A stretch of DNA of 5,060 bases from CAZWSC01 sp964636385 (GTDB lineage Bacteria; Eisenbacteria; RBG-16-71-46; CAIMUX01): assembly GCA_964636385.1 (NCBI GenBank), contig CAZWSC010000083.1, forward strand, positions 1 to 5,060. Reading direction: 5' to 3'. The notes under the pieces were generated by a model. It had not been told where the DNA came from, ran no database searches, and worked only from the letters and a program-made list of their open reading frames with translations. Made by a program: the position numbers and the translations under genes. This document shows positions 1 through 5,060 of the stretch, piece after piece. Numbering within the stretch: position 1 is the stretch's first letter; each line of letters starts with the position of its first letter.

Positions 1-1175
1 GCGCTGCGCTGCCTGTCGGGCAGGATCTGCCGGTAGCCGGTCGGCTCTTCGCTCAGGCCCAGATGGACACGGAACATCGAGCCCGCGCCGCTGACAACGG
101 CGGGGATGCCGGCCAGGCTGACAGCCTCGCGCAACTGCCTCCTCGCGGTTTCGGCCAGTGCGTTCAACCGCTCGACCTCCTCCGGTGTGAAGTGCTCCAT
201 GGCGACCAGTCCGGCCGTCATGGTCATGGGATTCGCCGAGAAGGTTCCTGAATGGGGAAGGGGGATCGAGTTCCTTGAGGGATCCAGCACCTGCATTACA
301 TCATCCCGCCCGGCCAGCGCGCCGGCCGGGAAGCCGCCGCCGATGATCTTCCCGAGCGCGGTCAGGTCCGGCTTCACCGGGTACCAGTCCTGGGCGCCGC
401 CGTAGCTGCAGCGGAATGTGATCACCTCGTCGAAGGCCAGAAGGGCGCCGTTGCGGCGGGTCCAGTCATGGATTGCGCGCAGGTATCCTTCGTCCACGGG
501 GAAGAGACCGATGCGGTGCGGCATCGGATCCAGGATGACGCATGCGATCCTGTCGGCATGGCGGTCCAGCAGCGCCAGGGTTCGGTCGAGGTCGTTGAAG
601 GGGAAGATGACCACATCGTCGAGCGCGCCCTGCGGAGTGCCCCTCGAGACCGGGACCCGGTTCGGCTCGTCGATGCTGCCCCAGTTCGAGGGATCGGCTG
701 TCTGGCTGACCTCGGCGTAGTCGTACGTCCCGTGATATGCACCCTCTGCCTTGGCGATCATCGGCCGGCCGGTGAAGGCCCGGGCCGCCTTGATCATGAC
801 CATCACAGCCTCGGTCCCGGAGTTCGAGAAGCGGACCTTGCCCGCCGTCCCGATACGCCGGCAGAGGTGTTCGGCGAAACGGACCTCCACCTCGGTCGCC
901 ATGGTGAAGGCGGTTCCGCGCTCCAGCTGTCCGGTCACAGCCTTGACAATGGCGGGATATGCATGCCCGTGTATAAGCGAGCACATGTTGTTGGCAAAAT
1001 CGAGTCGGGTGACGCCTGCGACGTCCGTCACACGGCAGCCCCGGGCGCTGTCCACATAGTAGGGGCGGGGCTTGCGGTACAGGGTGTTCCTGCTGACACC
1101 GCCTGGCAGCACCCTGACTGCGTCGCTGTAGATGAGGTCCGCCTTGCCGCCGGAAGCACTGCTGTCGCAGCACAT
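1..1175 (-). CDS. Class III PLP-dependent aminotransferase, beta-amino-acid type (3' end beyond window)
   Basis: The open frame gives 391 codons with no stop; the C-terminus lies beyond the left edge. It belongs to the glutamate-1-semialdehyde aminomutase/class III aminotransferase fold, which exchanges an amino group through PLP in the cytoplasm. Visible landmarks: LPGGVSRNTLY at 23-33, SNSGTEA at 117-123 (phosphate cup), YHG at 147-149 (ring stacking), FDEV with Asp249 (pyridine nitrogen), ALGKIIGGGFPAG with Schiff-base Lys276, and HSGTF at 308-312. The HSGTF, N, MTM, AG pattern and Arg29 in the GGVSR loop resemble, from memory, the beta-phenylalanine aminotransferase of Variovorax, where the matching Arg binds the substrate carboxylate. 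An aminomutase such as HemL is less likely, since the gene sits with catabolic partners. The usual Glu of the VEP motif is Asp216 (ILDPMP). The ATG at 1175 has an ideal AAGGAGA 7 bases upstream. It lies 49 bases after the CoA-transferase B gene, in the same operon. Family is sure; substrate is inferred. Confidence 0.9.
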   Translation of the reverse strand, partial: MCCDSSASGGKADLIYSDAVRVLPGGVSRNTLYRKPRPYYVDSARGCRVTDVAGVTRLDFANNMCSLIHGHAYPAIVKAVTGQLERGTAFTMATEVEVRFAEHLCRRIGTAGKVRFSNSGTEAVMVMIKAARAFTGRPMIAKAEGAYHGTYDYAEVSQTADPSNWGSIDEPNRVPVSRGTPQGALDDVVIFPFNDLDRTLALLDRHADRIACVILDPMPHRIGLFPVDEGYLRAIHDWTRRNGALLAFDEVITFRCSYGGAQDWYPVKPDLTALGKIIGGGFPAGALAGRDDVMQVLDPSRNSIPLPHSGTFSANPMTMTAGLVAMEHFTPEEVERLNALAETARRQLREAVSLAGIPAVVSGAGSMFRVHLGLSEEPTGYRQILPDRQRS

Positions 1176-1182
1176 GGATTGC

Positions 1183-1189
1183 TCTCCTT
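1183..1189 (-). promoter_or_regulatory. Strong ribosome binding site of the aminotransferase gene
   Basis: AAGGAGA on the minus strand, 7 bases before the ATG at 1175. It fixes the start of the open-ended aminotransferase frame and implies that this gene is translated independently, not by coupling to the CoA-transferase B gene 49 bases upstream. Confidence 0.85.
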
Positions 1190-1224
1190 GAAGTGTGATG
1201 TCGTTAACGGCCGTCACGCGCAGG

Positions 1225-1887
1225 TCAGCGCGGCGGCAGCAGCCTTGTCCCGGTCTGCTTCTGAAGCGTGTCGAAGTCGATCCCGGGGGCCAGTTCGCGC
1301 ACCGCCGGGCCCTCCGGCGTGATGTCGATGACCGCCATGTTCGTGTATATGGCGTTCACGACCCTCCTGCCGGTCAGGGGATAGGTGCAGCGCTCGACGA
1401 TCTTGGGCTCCCCGGTCTTCGTGGTGTGATCGGTGATGACGAAGATCTGCTTCGCGCCGAGGACCAGGTCCATGGCGCCGCCGACGGCCGGGATCGCCCC
1501 GGGCTCGCCGGTCGACCAGTTCGCCAGGTCGCCCTCTCCGGAGACCTGCATGGCGCCGAGGACGCAGACATCGATGTGCCGGCCCCGGATCATGGTGAAG
1601 CTGTCGGCGTGGTGGAAGAAGCATGCTCCCGGTATGGCGCTGACGTACTTCTTGCCGGCGTTGATCAGCTCTACGTCCTCCTGCCCGGCCGGCGGGGTCG
1701 GCCCCATGCCAAGCAGACCATTCTCCGTGTGGTAGATGAACTCCCGCCCCTCGGGCGCGAACTGCGCCACGAGTTCGGGAATGCCGATCCCAAGGTTCAC
1801 GTAGGAACCGTCCGGAATGTCGAGTGCGACCCTCTCGGCCATCTGCAGGCGGGTCCAGCCCGTCCTCTGATCTGTTTCACGACTCAC
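1225..1887 (-). CDS. 3-oxoacid CoA-transferase, subunit B (beta)
   Basis: A 220-residue protein, the normal size for the B subunit of class I CoA-transferases (ScoB, AtoA, PcaJ). With subunit A it moves CoA between a donor such as succinyl-CoA or acetyl-CoA and a 3-oxo or short-chain acid. The catalytic glutamate, which forms the glutamyl-CoA thioester, is Glu55 in TENGLLGMGP. Other family hallmarks are GSYVNLGIGIPELVA (27-41), the GAMQVSGEGDLANW stretch and the GGAMDLV segment. The start chosen is the GTG at 1887: it overlaps the subunit A stop as GTGA, has AGGAG 6 bases upstream, and yields the usual N-terminus (GWTRLQMAERVA). The frame stays open upstream to 2121, but that part lies inside the subunit A gene and resembles nothing in this family. 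The exact acid accepted cannot be read from sequence. The neighbouring aminotransferase suggests a beta-keto acid, but butyrate/acetoacetate-type transfer is also possible. Confidence 0.93.
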   Translation of the reverse strand: MSRETDQRTGWTRLQMAERVALDIPDGSYVNLGIGIPELVAQFAPEGREFIYHTENGLLGMGPTPPAGQEDVELINAGKKYVSAIPGACFFHHADSFTMIRGRHIDVCVLGAMQVSGEGDLANWSTGEPGAIPAVGGAMDLVLGAKQIFVITDHTTKTGEPKIVERCTYPLTGRRVVNAIYTNMAVIDITPEGPAVRELAPGIDFDTLQKQTGTRLLPPR

Positions 1888-2594
1888 GGGTAACTCCTGC
1901 CTTCCGCCACGAGCTGCGACTCGTGGGCCGGGTTGGCCACATGGACCACGCGCTTGACGAAGATCCCGGGCGTGACCACGCACTCCGGATCGATCTCCCC
2001 AAGCTCGACGATCGTGGCTGCCTGAACGATGGCGATCTCCGCCGCGGTGCACATTATCGGGCCGAAGTTGCGGGCGGTCTTGTTGTACACAAGATTGCCG
2101 TAGCGGTCGGCGCACCTGCACTTCACGAGCGAGAAGTCGGCCCTGATGGCATGCTCCAGGACGTACGTGGCGCCGTCGAAGACCCGCGACTCCTTTCCCT
2201 CTGCAAGCGGGGTGTCGACCGAGGTCGGGGTGTAGAAGGCCGGGATGCCCGCGCCCCCGCAGCGGATGCGCTCGGCAAGCGTGCCCTGGGGCACAAGCTC
2301 CAGCTCGATCTTCCCGGCCCTGTACAGCTCGGGGAAGACCATGGAGTTGGCGGTGCGCGGGAAGGAGCAGATCATCCTGCGCACGCGCCCCTGTGCAATC
2401 AGCGCCGCCAGGCCGACGCGGCCGCTGCCGGTGTTGTTGCTGACGACTGTCAGATCCTTCGCACCCTGGTCGATCAGGGCGTGGATCAGCTCGATCGGGC
2501 TGCCGGCCTCTCCGAAGCCCCCTATCATGACGGTCGACCCGTCGCCGATGTCTGCCACCGCCGCAGCGGCGGACTCGTAACTCTTGTTGATCAT
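1884..2594 (-). CDS. 3-oxoacid CoA-transferase, subunit A (alpha)
   Basis: A 236-residue protein matching the A subunit of class I CoA-transferases (ScoA, AtoD, PcaI). It carries the family glycine-rich signature GGFGEAGSP at 25-33, followed by IELIHALIDQGAKDLTVVSNNTG, and the GGAGIPAFYTPT motif in the middle. The C-terminal part has the NLVYNKTARNFGPIM region typical of the subunit. It contributes CoA binding and pairs with the B subunit, which holds the catalytic Glu. The ATG at 2594 lies 16 bases after the aminomutase stop, with a GAGGA-type ribosome site just before it. The stop overlaps the B start by 4 bases, so equal synthesis of the two subunits by translational coupling is likely. 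No truncation or missing motif is seen. Substrate class (3-oxoacid versus acetoacetate/butyrate) is not resolved. Confidence 0.93.
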   Translation of the reverse strand: MINKSYESAAAAVADIGDGSTVMIGGFGEAGSPIELIHALIDQGAKDLTVVSNNTGSGRVGLAALIAQGRVRRMICSFPRTANSMVFPELYRAGKIELELVPQGTLAERIRCGGAGIPAFYTPTSVDTPLAEGKESRVFDGATYVLEHAIRADFSLVKCRCADRYGNLVYNKTARNFGPIMCTAAEIAIVQAATIVELGEIDPECVVTPGIFVKRVVHVANPAHESQLVAEGRSYP

Positions 2595-2610
2595 GTCCTC
2601 GCTCTACAGG

Positions 2611-4209
2611 TTATCGCCTGTGCTCCTCGATCGCTTTCATGAGAGCCTTCTCGATTTCGCGCTGGTTCTCCCGGAAGAAGAACTCGGGCGTGTCGAAAGG
2701 CTCGAGTAGGTCGACCGTGTGCTGCTTCTCGTCGTACGCGGCCAGGAAGACCTTGTCCATCCACTCCATGTTGCGCCCCTGGGTGAACTTGAGCGCGAAG
2801 GCCTCGCGCCCGCCGACTGTCACCGTCCCCAGCACCGAGATCTTGCCGGCCGAGGATGTCATCGATATGTACCGCGACGGCCGGTGGAGCGAAGCTAGGG
2901 ATCGGTGGACCTTCGAAGCGACGCGGTTGATGTCCGCCAGCGGCGCCGTGAAGTAGTGATGCTCGCCCGTGGGCCGCGCGCAGTACATGCTGTGGAATCC
3001 GCAGCGCAGGGAGGCCAGCAGGTTGCCAAGGTCGATCCAGTTCTGCGCGGAGCGATCGATGTCGATCTTCCCCTCGGCGTCTTCGAAGAGGCTGATGTGT
3101 TTCATGATCGGGCTCTGGCTGCGGATCACGACGCCGCGCGACTGCAGGCGGCGCATGGCCGCGATCGTGCCGGCGTTCATCAGCTCCCGCGGGGTCGAGA
3201 AGTGCGCCATCCAGGTCAACTGCACACCGCCGTCGATCAGCCTGCGGAAGATGTCCAGCAGCGGTTCATACTTCGGGGAGAGGATCATCTCCGGGGCGTA
3301 GCTCAGGGCCCGGCTCCCGAGGCGGACACAGCGGATGTGCATCAGTTCGGGATCCTCGAGGATCGGCAGTGCGTACCGGGCCATTCGCTCGGCCGTGATG
3401 TAGCCGGCGTCGCCGCCCGTGATCAGGAGGTCTGTGATCTCCTTGTGCTTTCGCATGTACGAGTGAAGCTGCCCGACGTCCCTCTGCAGGAACATGTCCT
3501 CGTCGCCGCGCACCTGCGCGTGCCGGAAACAGTAGGTGCAGAAGGCGAAGCAGTTCTGGGTCTTCTCGTCGAAGACCAGGTGGCACTGCGGGTACTTGTG
3601 CTGGCTCCCCTCGACGAACTCGAGCTTGTCGTCGTCGTTCATGAACCAGGGCCTGTTCAGCAGCTGGTTGCAGTCGTGCGGATTCGAGTGGGTGCGGATG
3701 TGCTCCTTGACGATGCGCTCCCTGCCCTCCTCGTCCGCGGCGAGATAGGCCTCGACCGTCTTCCCGGCGATCATCCCGGGCTGGGGGAAGACCAGCTGGA
3801 ACAGGGAGTCCTTGGCGAATCTGCGCCAGTCGATGGCGTTCAGGACGTGGCTCGTGGCCATGAAGCGGTAGACCCGGATAAAGAGCTCCCGCTCGGGTAT
3901 GTGGCCGATCTCGACGCCGTTCCGCTTCAGGATCTCCACGATCTCCCGGAATCCCGCCAGGCCCGCGTACCGTTCCTTACCGGTGAAGAACAGGGGGGTC
4001 GTGTCGAGCATGCTGGAGTACTGCGGGTACTGCGCGTGCAGGCGGTTGAGGAGACCCGCGGGCAGCAGGTTCTCCCGGCTGATGATCTCCCGCTGGTCTG
4101 GGGGGAAGTGGTGGCGGTCCAGCATCGCCTCGATATCCGCCTCTGATATCCCGGGCAGACCGGCCCTGGTTGCAACGGCAGTGTCCTCGAAGTTTCTGGG
4201 ATTGTTCAT
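2611..4209 (-). CDS. KamA-family radical SAM/PLP aminomutase, divergent (lysine 2,3-aminomutase-like)
   Basis: A 532-residue member of the lysine 2,3-aminomutase family, which moves an amino group from C2 to C3 of an amino acid using a [4Fe-4S] cluster, S-adenosylmethionine and PLP. The radical-SAM CX3CX2C motif is Cys220, Cys224 and Cys227. The SAM-contacting TGGD is at 264-267. AHFSTPREL (335-343) matches the family THFNHPNE block. The PLP lysine is Lys456 in SSAGK. Compared from memory with the clostridial enzyme (416 residues, motif at 125-132), it has about 95 extra N-terminal residues, and it has no cysteine after 410, so the C-terminal zinc site is absent. The two aspartates that hold the lysine side chain align with Ala411 and Ser449, so lysine is an unlikely substrate. 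The ATG at 4209 is preferred, with GAAAGGA 8 bases upstream; a GTG at 4266 would add 19 residues. It is the first gene of the operon, followed by CoA-transferase subunits and a beta-type aminotransferase. Confidence 0.88.
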   Translation of the reverse strand: MNNPRNFEDTAVATRAGLPGISEADIEAMLDRHHFPPDQREIISRENLLPAGLLNRLHAQYPQYSSMLDTTPLFFTGKERYAGLAGFREIVEILKRNGVEIGHIPERELFIRVYRFMATSHVLNAIDWRRFAKDSLFQLVFPQPGMIAGKTVEAYLAADEEGRERIVKEHIRTHSNPHDCNQLLNRPWFMNDDDKLEFVEGSQHKYPQCHLVFDEKTQNCFAFCTYCFRHAQVRGDEDMFLQRDVGQLHSYMRKHKEITDLLITGGDAGYITAERMARYALPILEDPELMHIRCVRLGSRALSYAPEMILSPKYEPLLDIFRRLIDGGVQLTWMAHFSTPRELMNAGTIAAMRRLQSRGVVIRSQSPIMKHISLFEDAEGKIDIDRSAQNWIDLGNLLASLRCGFHSMYCARPTGEHHYFTAPLADINRVASKVHRSLASLHRPSRYISMTSSAGKISVLGTVTVGGREAFALKFTQGRNMEWMDKVFLAAYDEKQHTVDLLEPFDTPEFFFRENQREIEKALMKAIEEHRR

Positions 4210-4347
4210 GGCAGGAGTCCTTTCAAGGCCCCGGTTCCGGAGAAGCCGATATGGAATCGCGGCCACAGCCGCGTTTCCTGTTGCGCTGTTTCGAGGGGAA
4301 TCCGCCCCGATCCGGCGCCCGTCATGTCATGGCATTGGGACAGGGAG

Positions 4348-4376
4348 ATGATATTCCTTATGCGGCTGCCGGGCAA
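4348..4376 (-). promoter_or_regulatory. Candidate sigma70-type promoter of the aminomutase operon
   Basis: On the minus strand, TTGCCC (4371-4376) is followed after 17 bases by TATCAT (4348-4353). The -10 matches consensus at five of six positions and the -35 at four of six, with ideal spacing. Transcription would start near 4341 and give a leader of about 130 bases before the ATG at 4209. No other equally good pair was seen closer to the gene, but a chance match is possible. Confidence 0.35.
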
Positions 4377-4536
4377 CCGGGATGATGCCGCGGGTGACTC
4401 GGGCCGCGTGTGCAGATGCCTGGTTCAGCTCCTCCAGGAGCAATGCCGGCGTTACGATCGAGAACGTCATGACAGCAGCGGGAAGCGCGGGCCACATCCG
4501 GCTGACTGCGGCGGACTGCAGCTTCGTAGAAGAGAC

Positions 4537-4550
4537 GATAATATGTTATC
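4537..4550. repeat. Palindrome GATAA-N4-TTATC, possible distal HipB operator
   Basis: Perfect 5-bp inverted arms with a 4-base centre at the upstream end of the AT-rich tract before hipB. Its layout recalls the short palindromic operators (TATCC-N8-GGATA) bound by Escherichia coli HipB, but arms and spacing differ. Its centre lies about 58 bases upstream of the centre of the inverted repeat over the hipB promoter. A function as operator is inference only. Confidence 0.4.
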
Positions 4551-4582
4551 AGTAATAAGCCTGCAGGAGCAGTTAGTAATAA
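4551..4582. repeat. Direct repeat AGTAATAA, two copies
   Basis: Identical 8-base copies at 4551-4558 and 4575-4582, 24 bases apart start to start, between the upstream palindrome and the hipB promoter. They could be half-sites for a regulator or an UP-element-like AT tract. Such short AT-rich repeats can also arise by chance. Confidence 0.4.
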
Positions 4583-4586
4583 TATA

Positions 4587-4614
4587 TTGACTATTAAAGC
4601 AGGTTCGCTATAGT
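4587..4614 (+). promoter_or_regulatory. Sigma70-type promoter of hipBA
   Basis: TTGACT (4587-4592) and TATAGT (4609-4614), each five of six to consensus, are 16 bases apart in an AT-rich tract. The predicted transcription start is about 4620-4622, directly at the first in-frame ATG (4621), which affects which start codon hipB uses. This is the best promoter-like sequence in the window. Confidence 0.7.
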
Positions 4615-4616
4615 CA
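4588..4616. promoter_or_regulatory. Inverted repeat TGACTAT-N15-ATAGTCA covering the hipBA promoter, probable autorepressor operator
   Basis: Perfect 7-bp arms at 4588-4594 and 4610-4616. The left arm overlaps the -35 box and the right arm covers nearly all of the -10 box. Equivalent bases are 22 apart, about two helical turns, so a dimer would contact both arms on the same face. HipB-type antitoxins repress their own promoter through such inverted sites. The sequence is seen directly; its role is inferred from position and family. Confidence 0.6.
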
Positions 4617-4641
4617 GGCCATGGTCCGGACAAGGTTGACG

Positions 4642-4932
4642 ATGATCGGTCCCGCCGACATGGCCGGGATCCTTGCGGAGCGCACCAGGGCGCTCAGGCT
4701 GCTCAGTGGCTGGACTCAGAGGACACTGGCCCAGCGCGCTGGCGTCACCACACCCTCGTACAGGCGGTTCGAGACCACCGGCAAGGCGTCGCTGGAGCTG
4801 ATCCTGAAGGTTGCCCATGCGCTGTCCCGCCTTGAGGATTTCGACAGCCTGCTTGTGGCTCCTCCTGCCCGCAGCATCCAGGAGCTTGAAGAGCGCACCG
4901 GGCGAGCCGCCCGCAGGCGGGGGAGGATATGA
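4642..4932 (+). CDS. HipB-like helix-turn-helix antitoxin and autorepressor
   Basis: A 96-residue Cro/C1 (XRE) family DNA-binding protein. The helix-turn-helix reads LLSGWTQRTLAQRAGVTTPS then YRRFETTGKASLELILKVAHAL (about residues 18-60 from this start). The tail has DFDSLLVAPPARSIQELEER and ends in the Arg-rich RRRGRI, a pattern common in HTH proteins encoded next to HipA. It is expected to bind the promoter just upstream and to neutralise the HipA kinase. An ATG at 4621 would add MVRTRLT, but it falls on the predicted transcription start and lacks a ribosome site. The ATG at 4642 has AAGG 6 bases upstream, so it is preferred; a leaderless message from 4621 remains possible. The stop overlaps the hipA start (ATGA). 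Family and pairing are firm; the exact start is not. Confidence 0.88.
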   Translation: MIGPADMAGILAERTRALRLLSGWTQRTLAQRAGVTTPSYRRFETTGKASLELILKVAHALSRLEDFDSLLVAPPARSIQELEERTGRAARRRGRI

Positions 4933-5060
4933 AGAAGCTCGACGTCCACTTCACGCGCAGACCAGGCGAGGCGCTGTCCGTCGGCACACTGGCAGAGGAT
5001 CGCAATGGTGTCTGCTTCGAGTACGCCCCGGATTTCCTGGCCACCGGTCTGAACCTCTCT
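4929..5060 (+). CDS. HipA-like serine/threonine kinase toxin, N-terminal fragment (continues beyond window)
   Basis: The first 44 codons run open to the right edge. The N-terminus MKKLDVHF, followed by SVGTLAEDRNG and FEYAPDFLATGLNLS, aligns with the start of Escherichia coli HipA (MPKLVTWM, GELTKL, FKYAPEWLAS, LSLS), the conserved N-terminal subdomain before the kinase fold. Full HipA proteins are about 400-440 residues and phosphorylate a translation target (glutamyl-tRNA synthetase in E. coli), causing growth arrest and persistence. The catalytic residues lie outside this window, so activity cannot be judged. The ATG overlaps the antitoxin stop by 4 bases. The GGGAGGA just upstream is only one base from the ATG, so translation probably depends on coupling to hipB. 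Confidence 0.85.
   Translation, partial: MKKLDVHFTRRPGEALSVGTLAEDRNGVCFEYAPDFLATGLNLS

Larger units (their letters stand above)
4210..4586. other. Divergent intergenic region between the aminomutase operon and hipBA
   Basis: No convincing gene is found on either strand here. The left two thirds (to about 4530) is GC-rich like the coding DNA and contains the aminomutase ribosome site (GAAAGGA, 4218-4224), a possible leftward promoter and a leader of about 130 bases. No hairpin followed by a T-run (intrinsic terminator) was seen. The right end is AT-rich and repeat-bearing and belongs to hipBA control; by hand count, 4537-4620 is about 36% GC. Confidence 0.6.

Noticed and set aside
468..1322. 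Long plus-strand and alternative minus-strand frames (also 466-1173) over the aminotransferase region.
   Set aside because: They are shadows of the class III aminotransferase frame that starts at 1175 and stays open to the left edge, which carries all the catalytic motifs.
2905..4146. A 413-codon plus-strand frame opposite the aminomutase gene.
   Set aside because: It is the complement of a strongly supported radical-SAM gene; its Val/Leu/Asp/Arg-rich sequence has no motif and reflects the GC-rich codon pattern of the true strand.
2611..4209. Annotation as a true lysine 2,3-aminomutase (kamA) in classical lysine fermentation.
   Set aside because: The side-chain aspartates are not conserved and no kamD, kamE, kdd or kce is present in the window, so no gene symbol is given.
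4210..4266. An upstream GTG start at 4266 for the aminomutase, adding 19 residues.
   Set aside because: The ATG at 4209 has a better-placed GAAAGGA and the extra residues look like translated leader. An AGGAAA before the GTG means it is not fully excluded.
4293..4311. A GGGG/CCCC-armed hairpin-like sequence between the gene groups, considered as a terminator.
   Set aside because: The stem is only about 4-5 bp and has no T-run on either strand, and both flanking operons read away from it.
4327..4497. A 56-codon minus-strand frame (begins MWPALPAAVMTF, ends HLPVPMP) in the intergenic region.
   Set aside because: The composition looks mildly protein-like, but there is no ribosome site before the ATG at 4497, no recognisable family, and the candidate aminomutase promoter lies inside it. 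Most likely chance.
4324..4590. An 88-codon plus-strand frame running into the hipBA promoter.
   Set aside because: No ribosome site, arginine- and cysteine-rich low-quality composition, and it reads through the repeats and promoter; not a real gene.

Overview
This GC-rich window (coding third positions mostly G or C) holds two divergent gene groups. No rRNA, tRNA or other taxonomic marker is present, so the host can only be called a high-GC bacterium. The oxygen-sensitive radical-SAM aminomutase next to a CoA-transferase suggests an anaerobic or facultative amino-acid degrader; that is inference.

Minus strand, 4209 down to the left edge: a tightly packed operon of four genes, read right to left. 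The first encodes a KamA-family (lysine 2,3-aminomutase-like) radical-SAM/PLP aminomutase (2611-4209). After 16 bases come the A subunit (1884-2594) and B subunit (1225-1887) of a class I 3-oxoacid CoA-transferase, joined by a 4-base GTGA stop/start overlap. After 49 bases with a strong Shine-Dalgarno comes a class III, PLP-dependent aminotransferase (1-1175) that is cut by the left window edge. It has no stop codon inside the window, so a search for closed reading frames misses it, although it occupies nearly a quarter of the window.

Read together, the four proteins suggest this route: alpha-amino acid to beta-amino acid (aminomutase), to beta-keto acid (beta-type aminotransferase), to beta-ketoacyl-CoA (3-oxoacid CoA-transferase), presumably followed by thiolysis. 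This differs from the classical clostridial lysine fermentation, whose lysine 5,6-aminomutase, dehydrogenase and cleavage enzymes are not visible here. The aminomutase also lacks both aspartates that bind the lysine side chain in the characterised enzyme, so its substrate is probably not lysine. The substrate is the main open question in the window.

Region 4210-4641 is the divergent intergenic region. Its right end (about 4537-4616) is much more AT-rich than the rest. It carries a good sigma70-type promoter facing right, with the -35 and -10 boxes embedded in the two arms of a perfect 7-bp inverted repeat, plus further repeats upstream. A weaker promoter candidate faces left toward the aminomutase operon.

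Plus strand, 4642 to the right edge: a HipB-like helix-turn-helix antitoxin/autorepressor, then the first 44 codons of a HipA-like kinase toxin. They are coupled by an ATGA overlap and form a hipBA-type type II toxin-antitoxin module.
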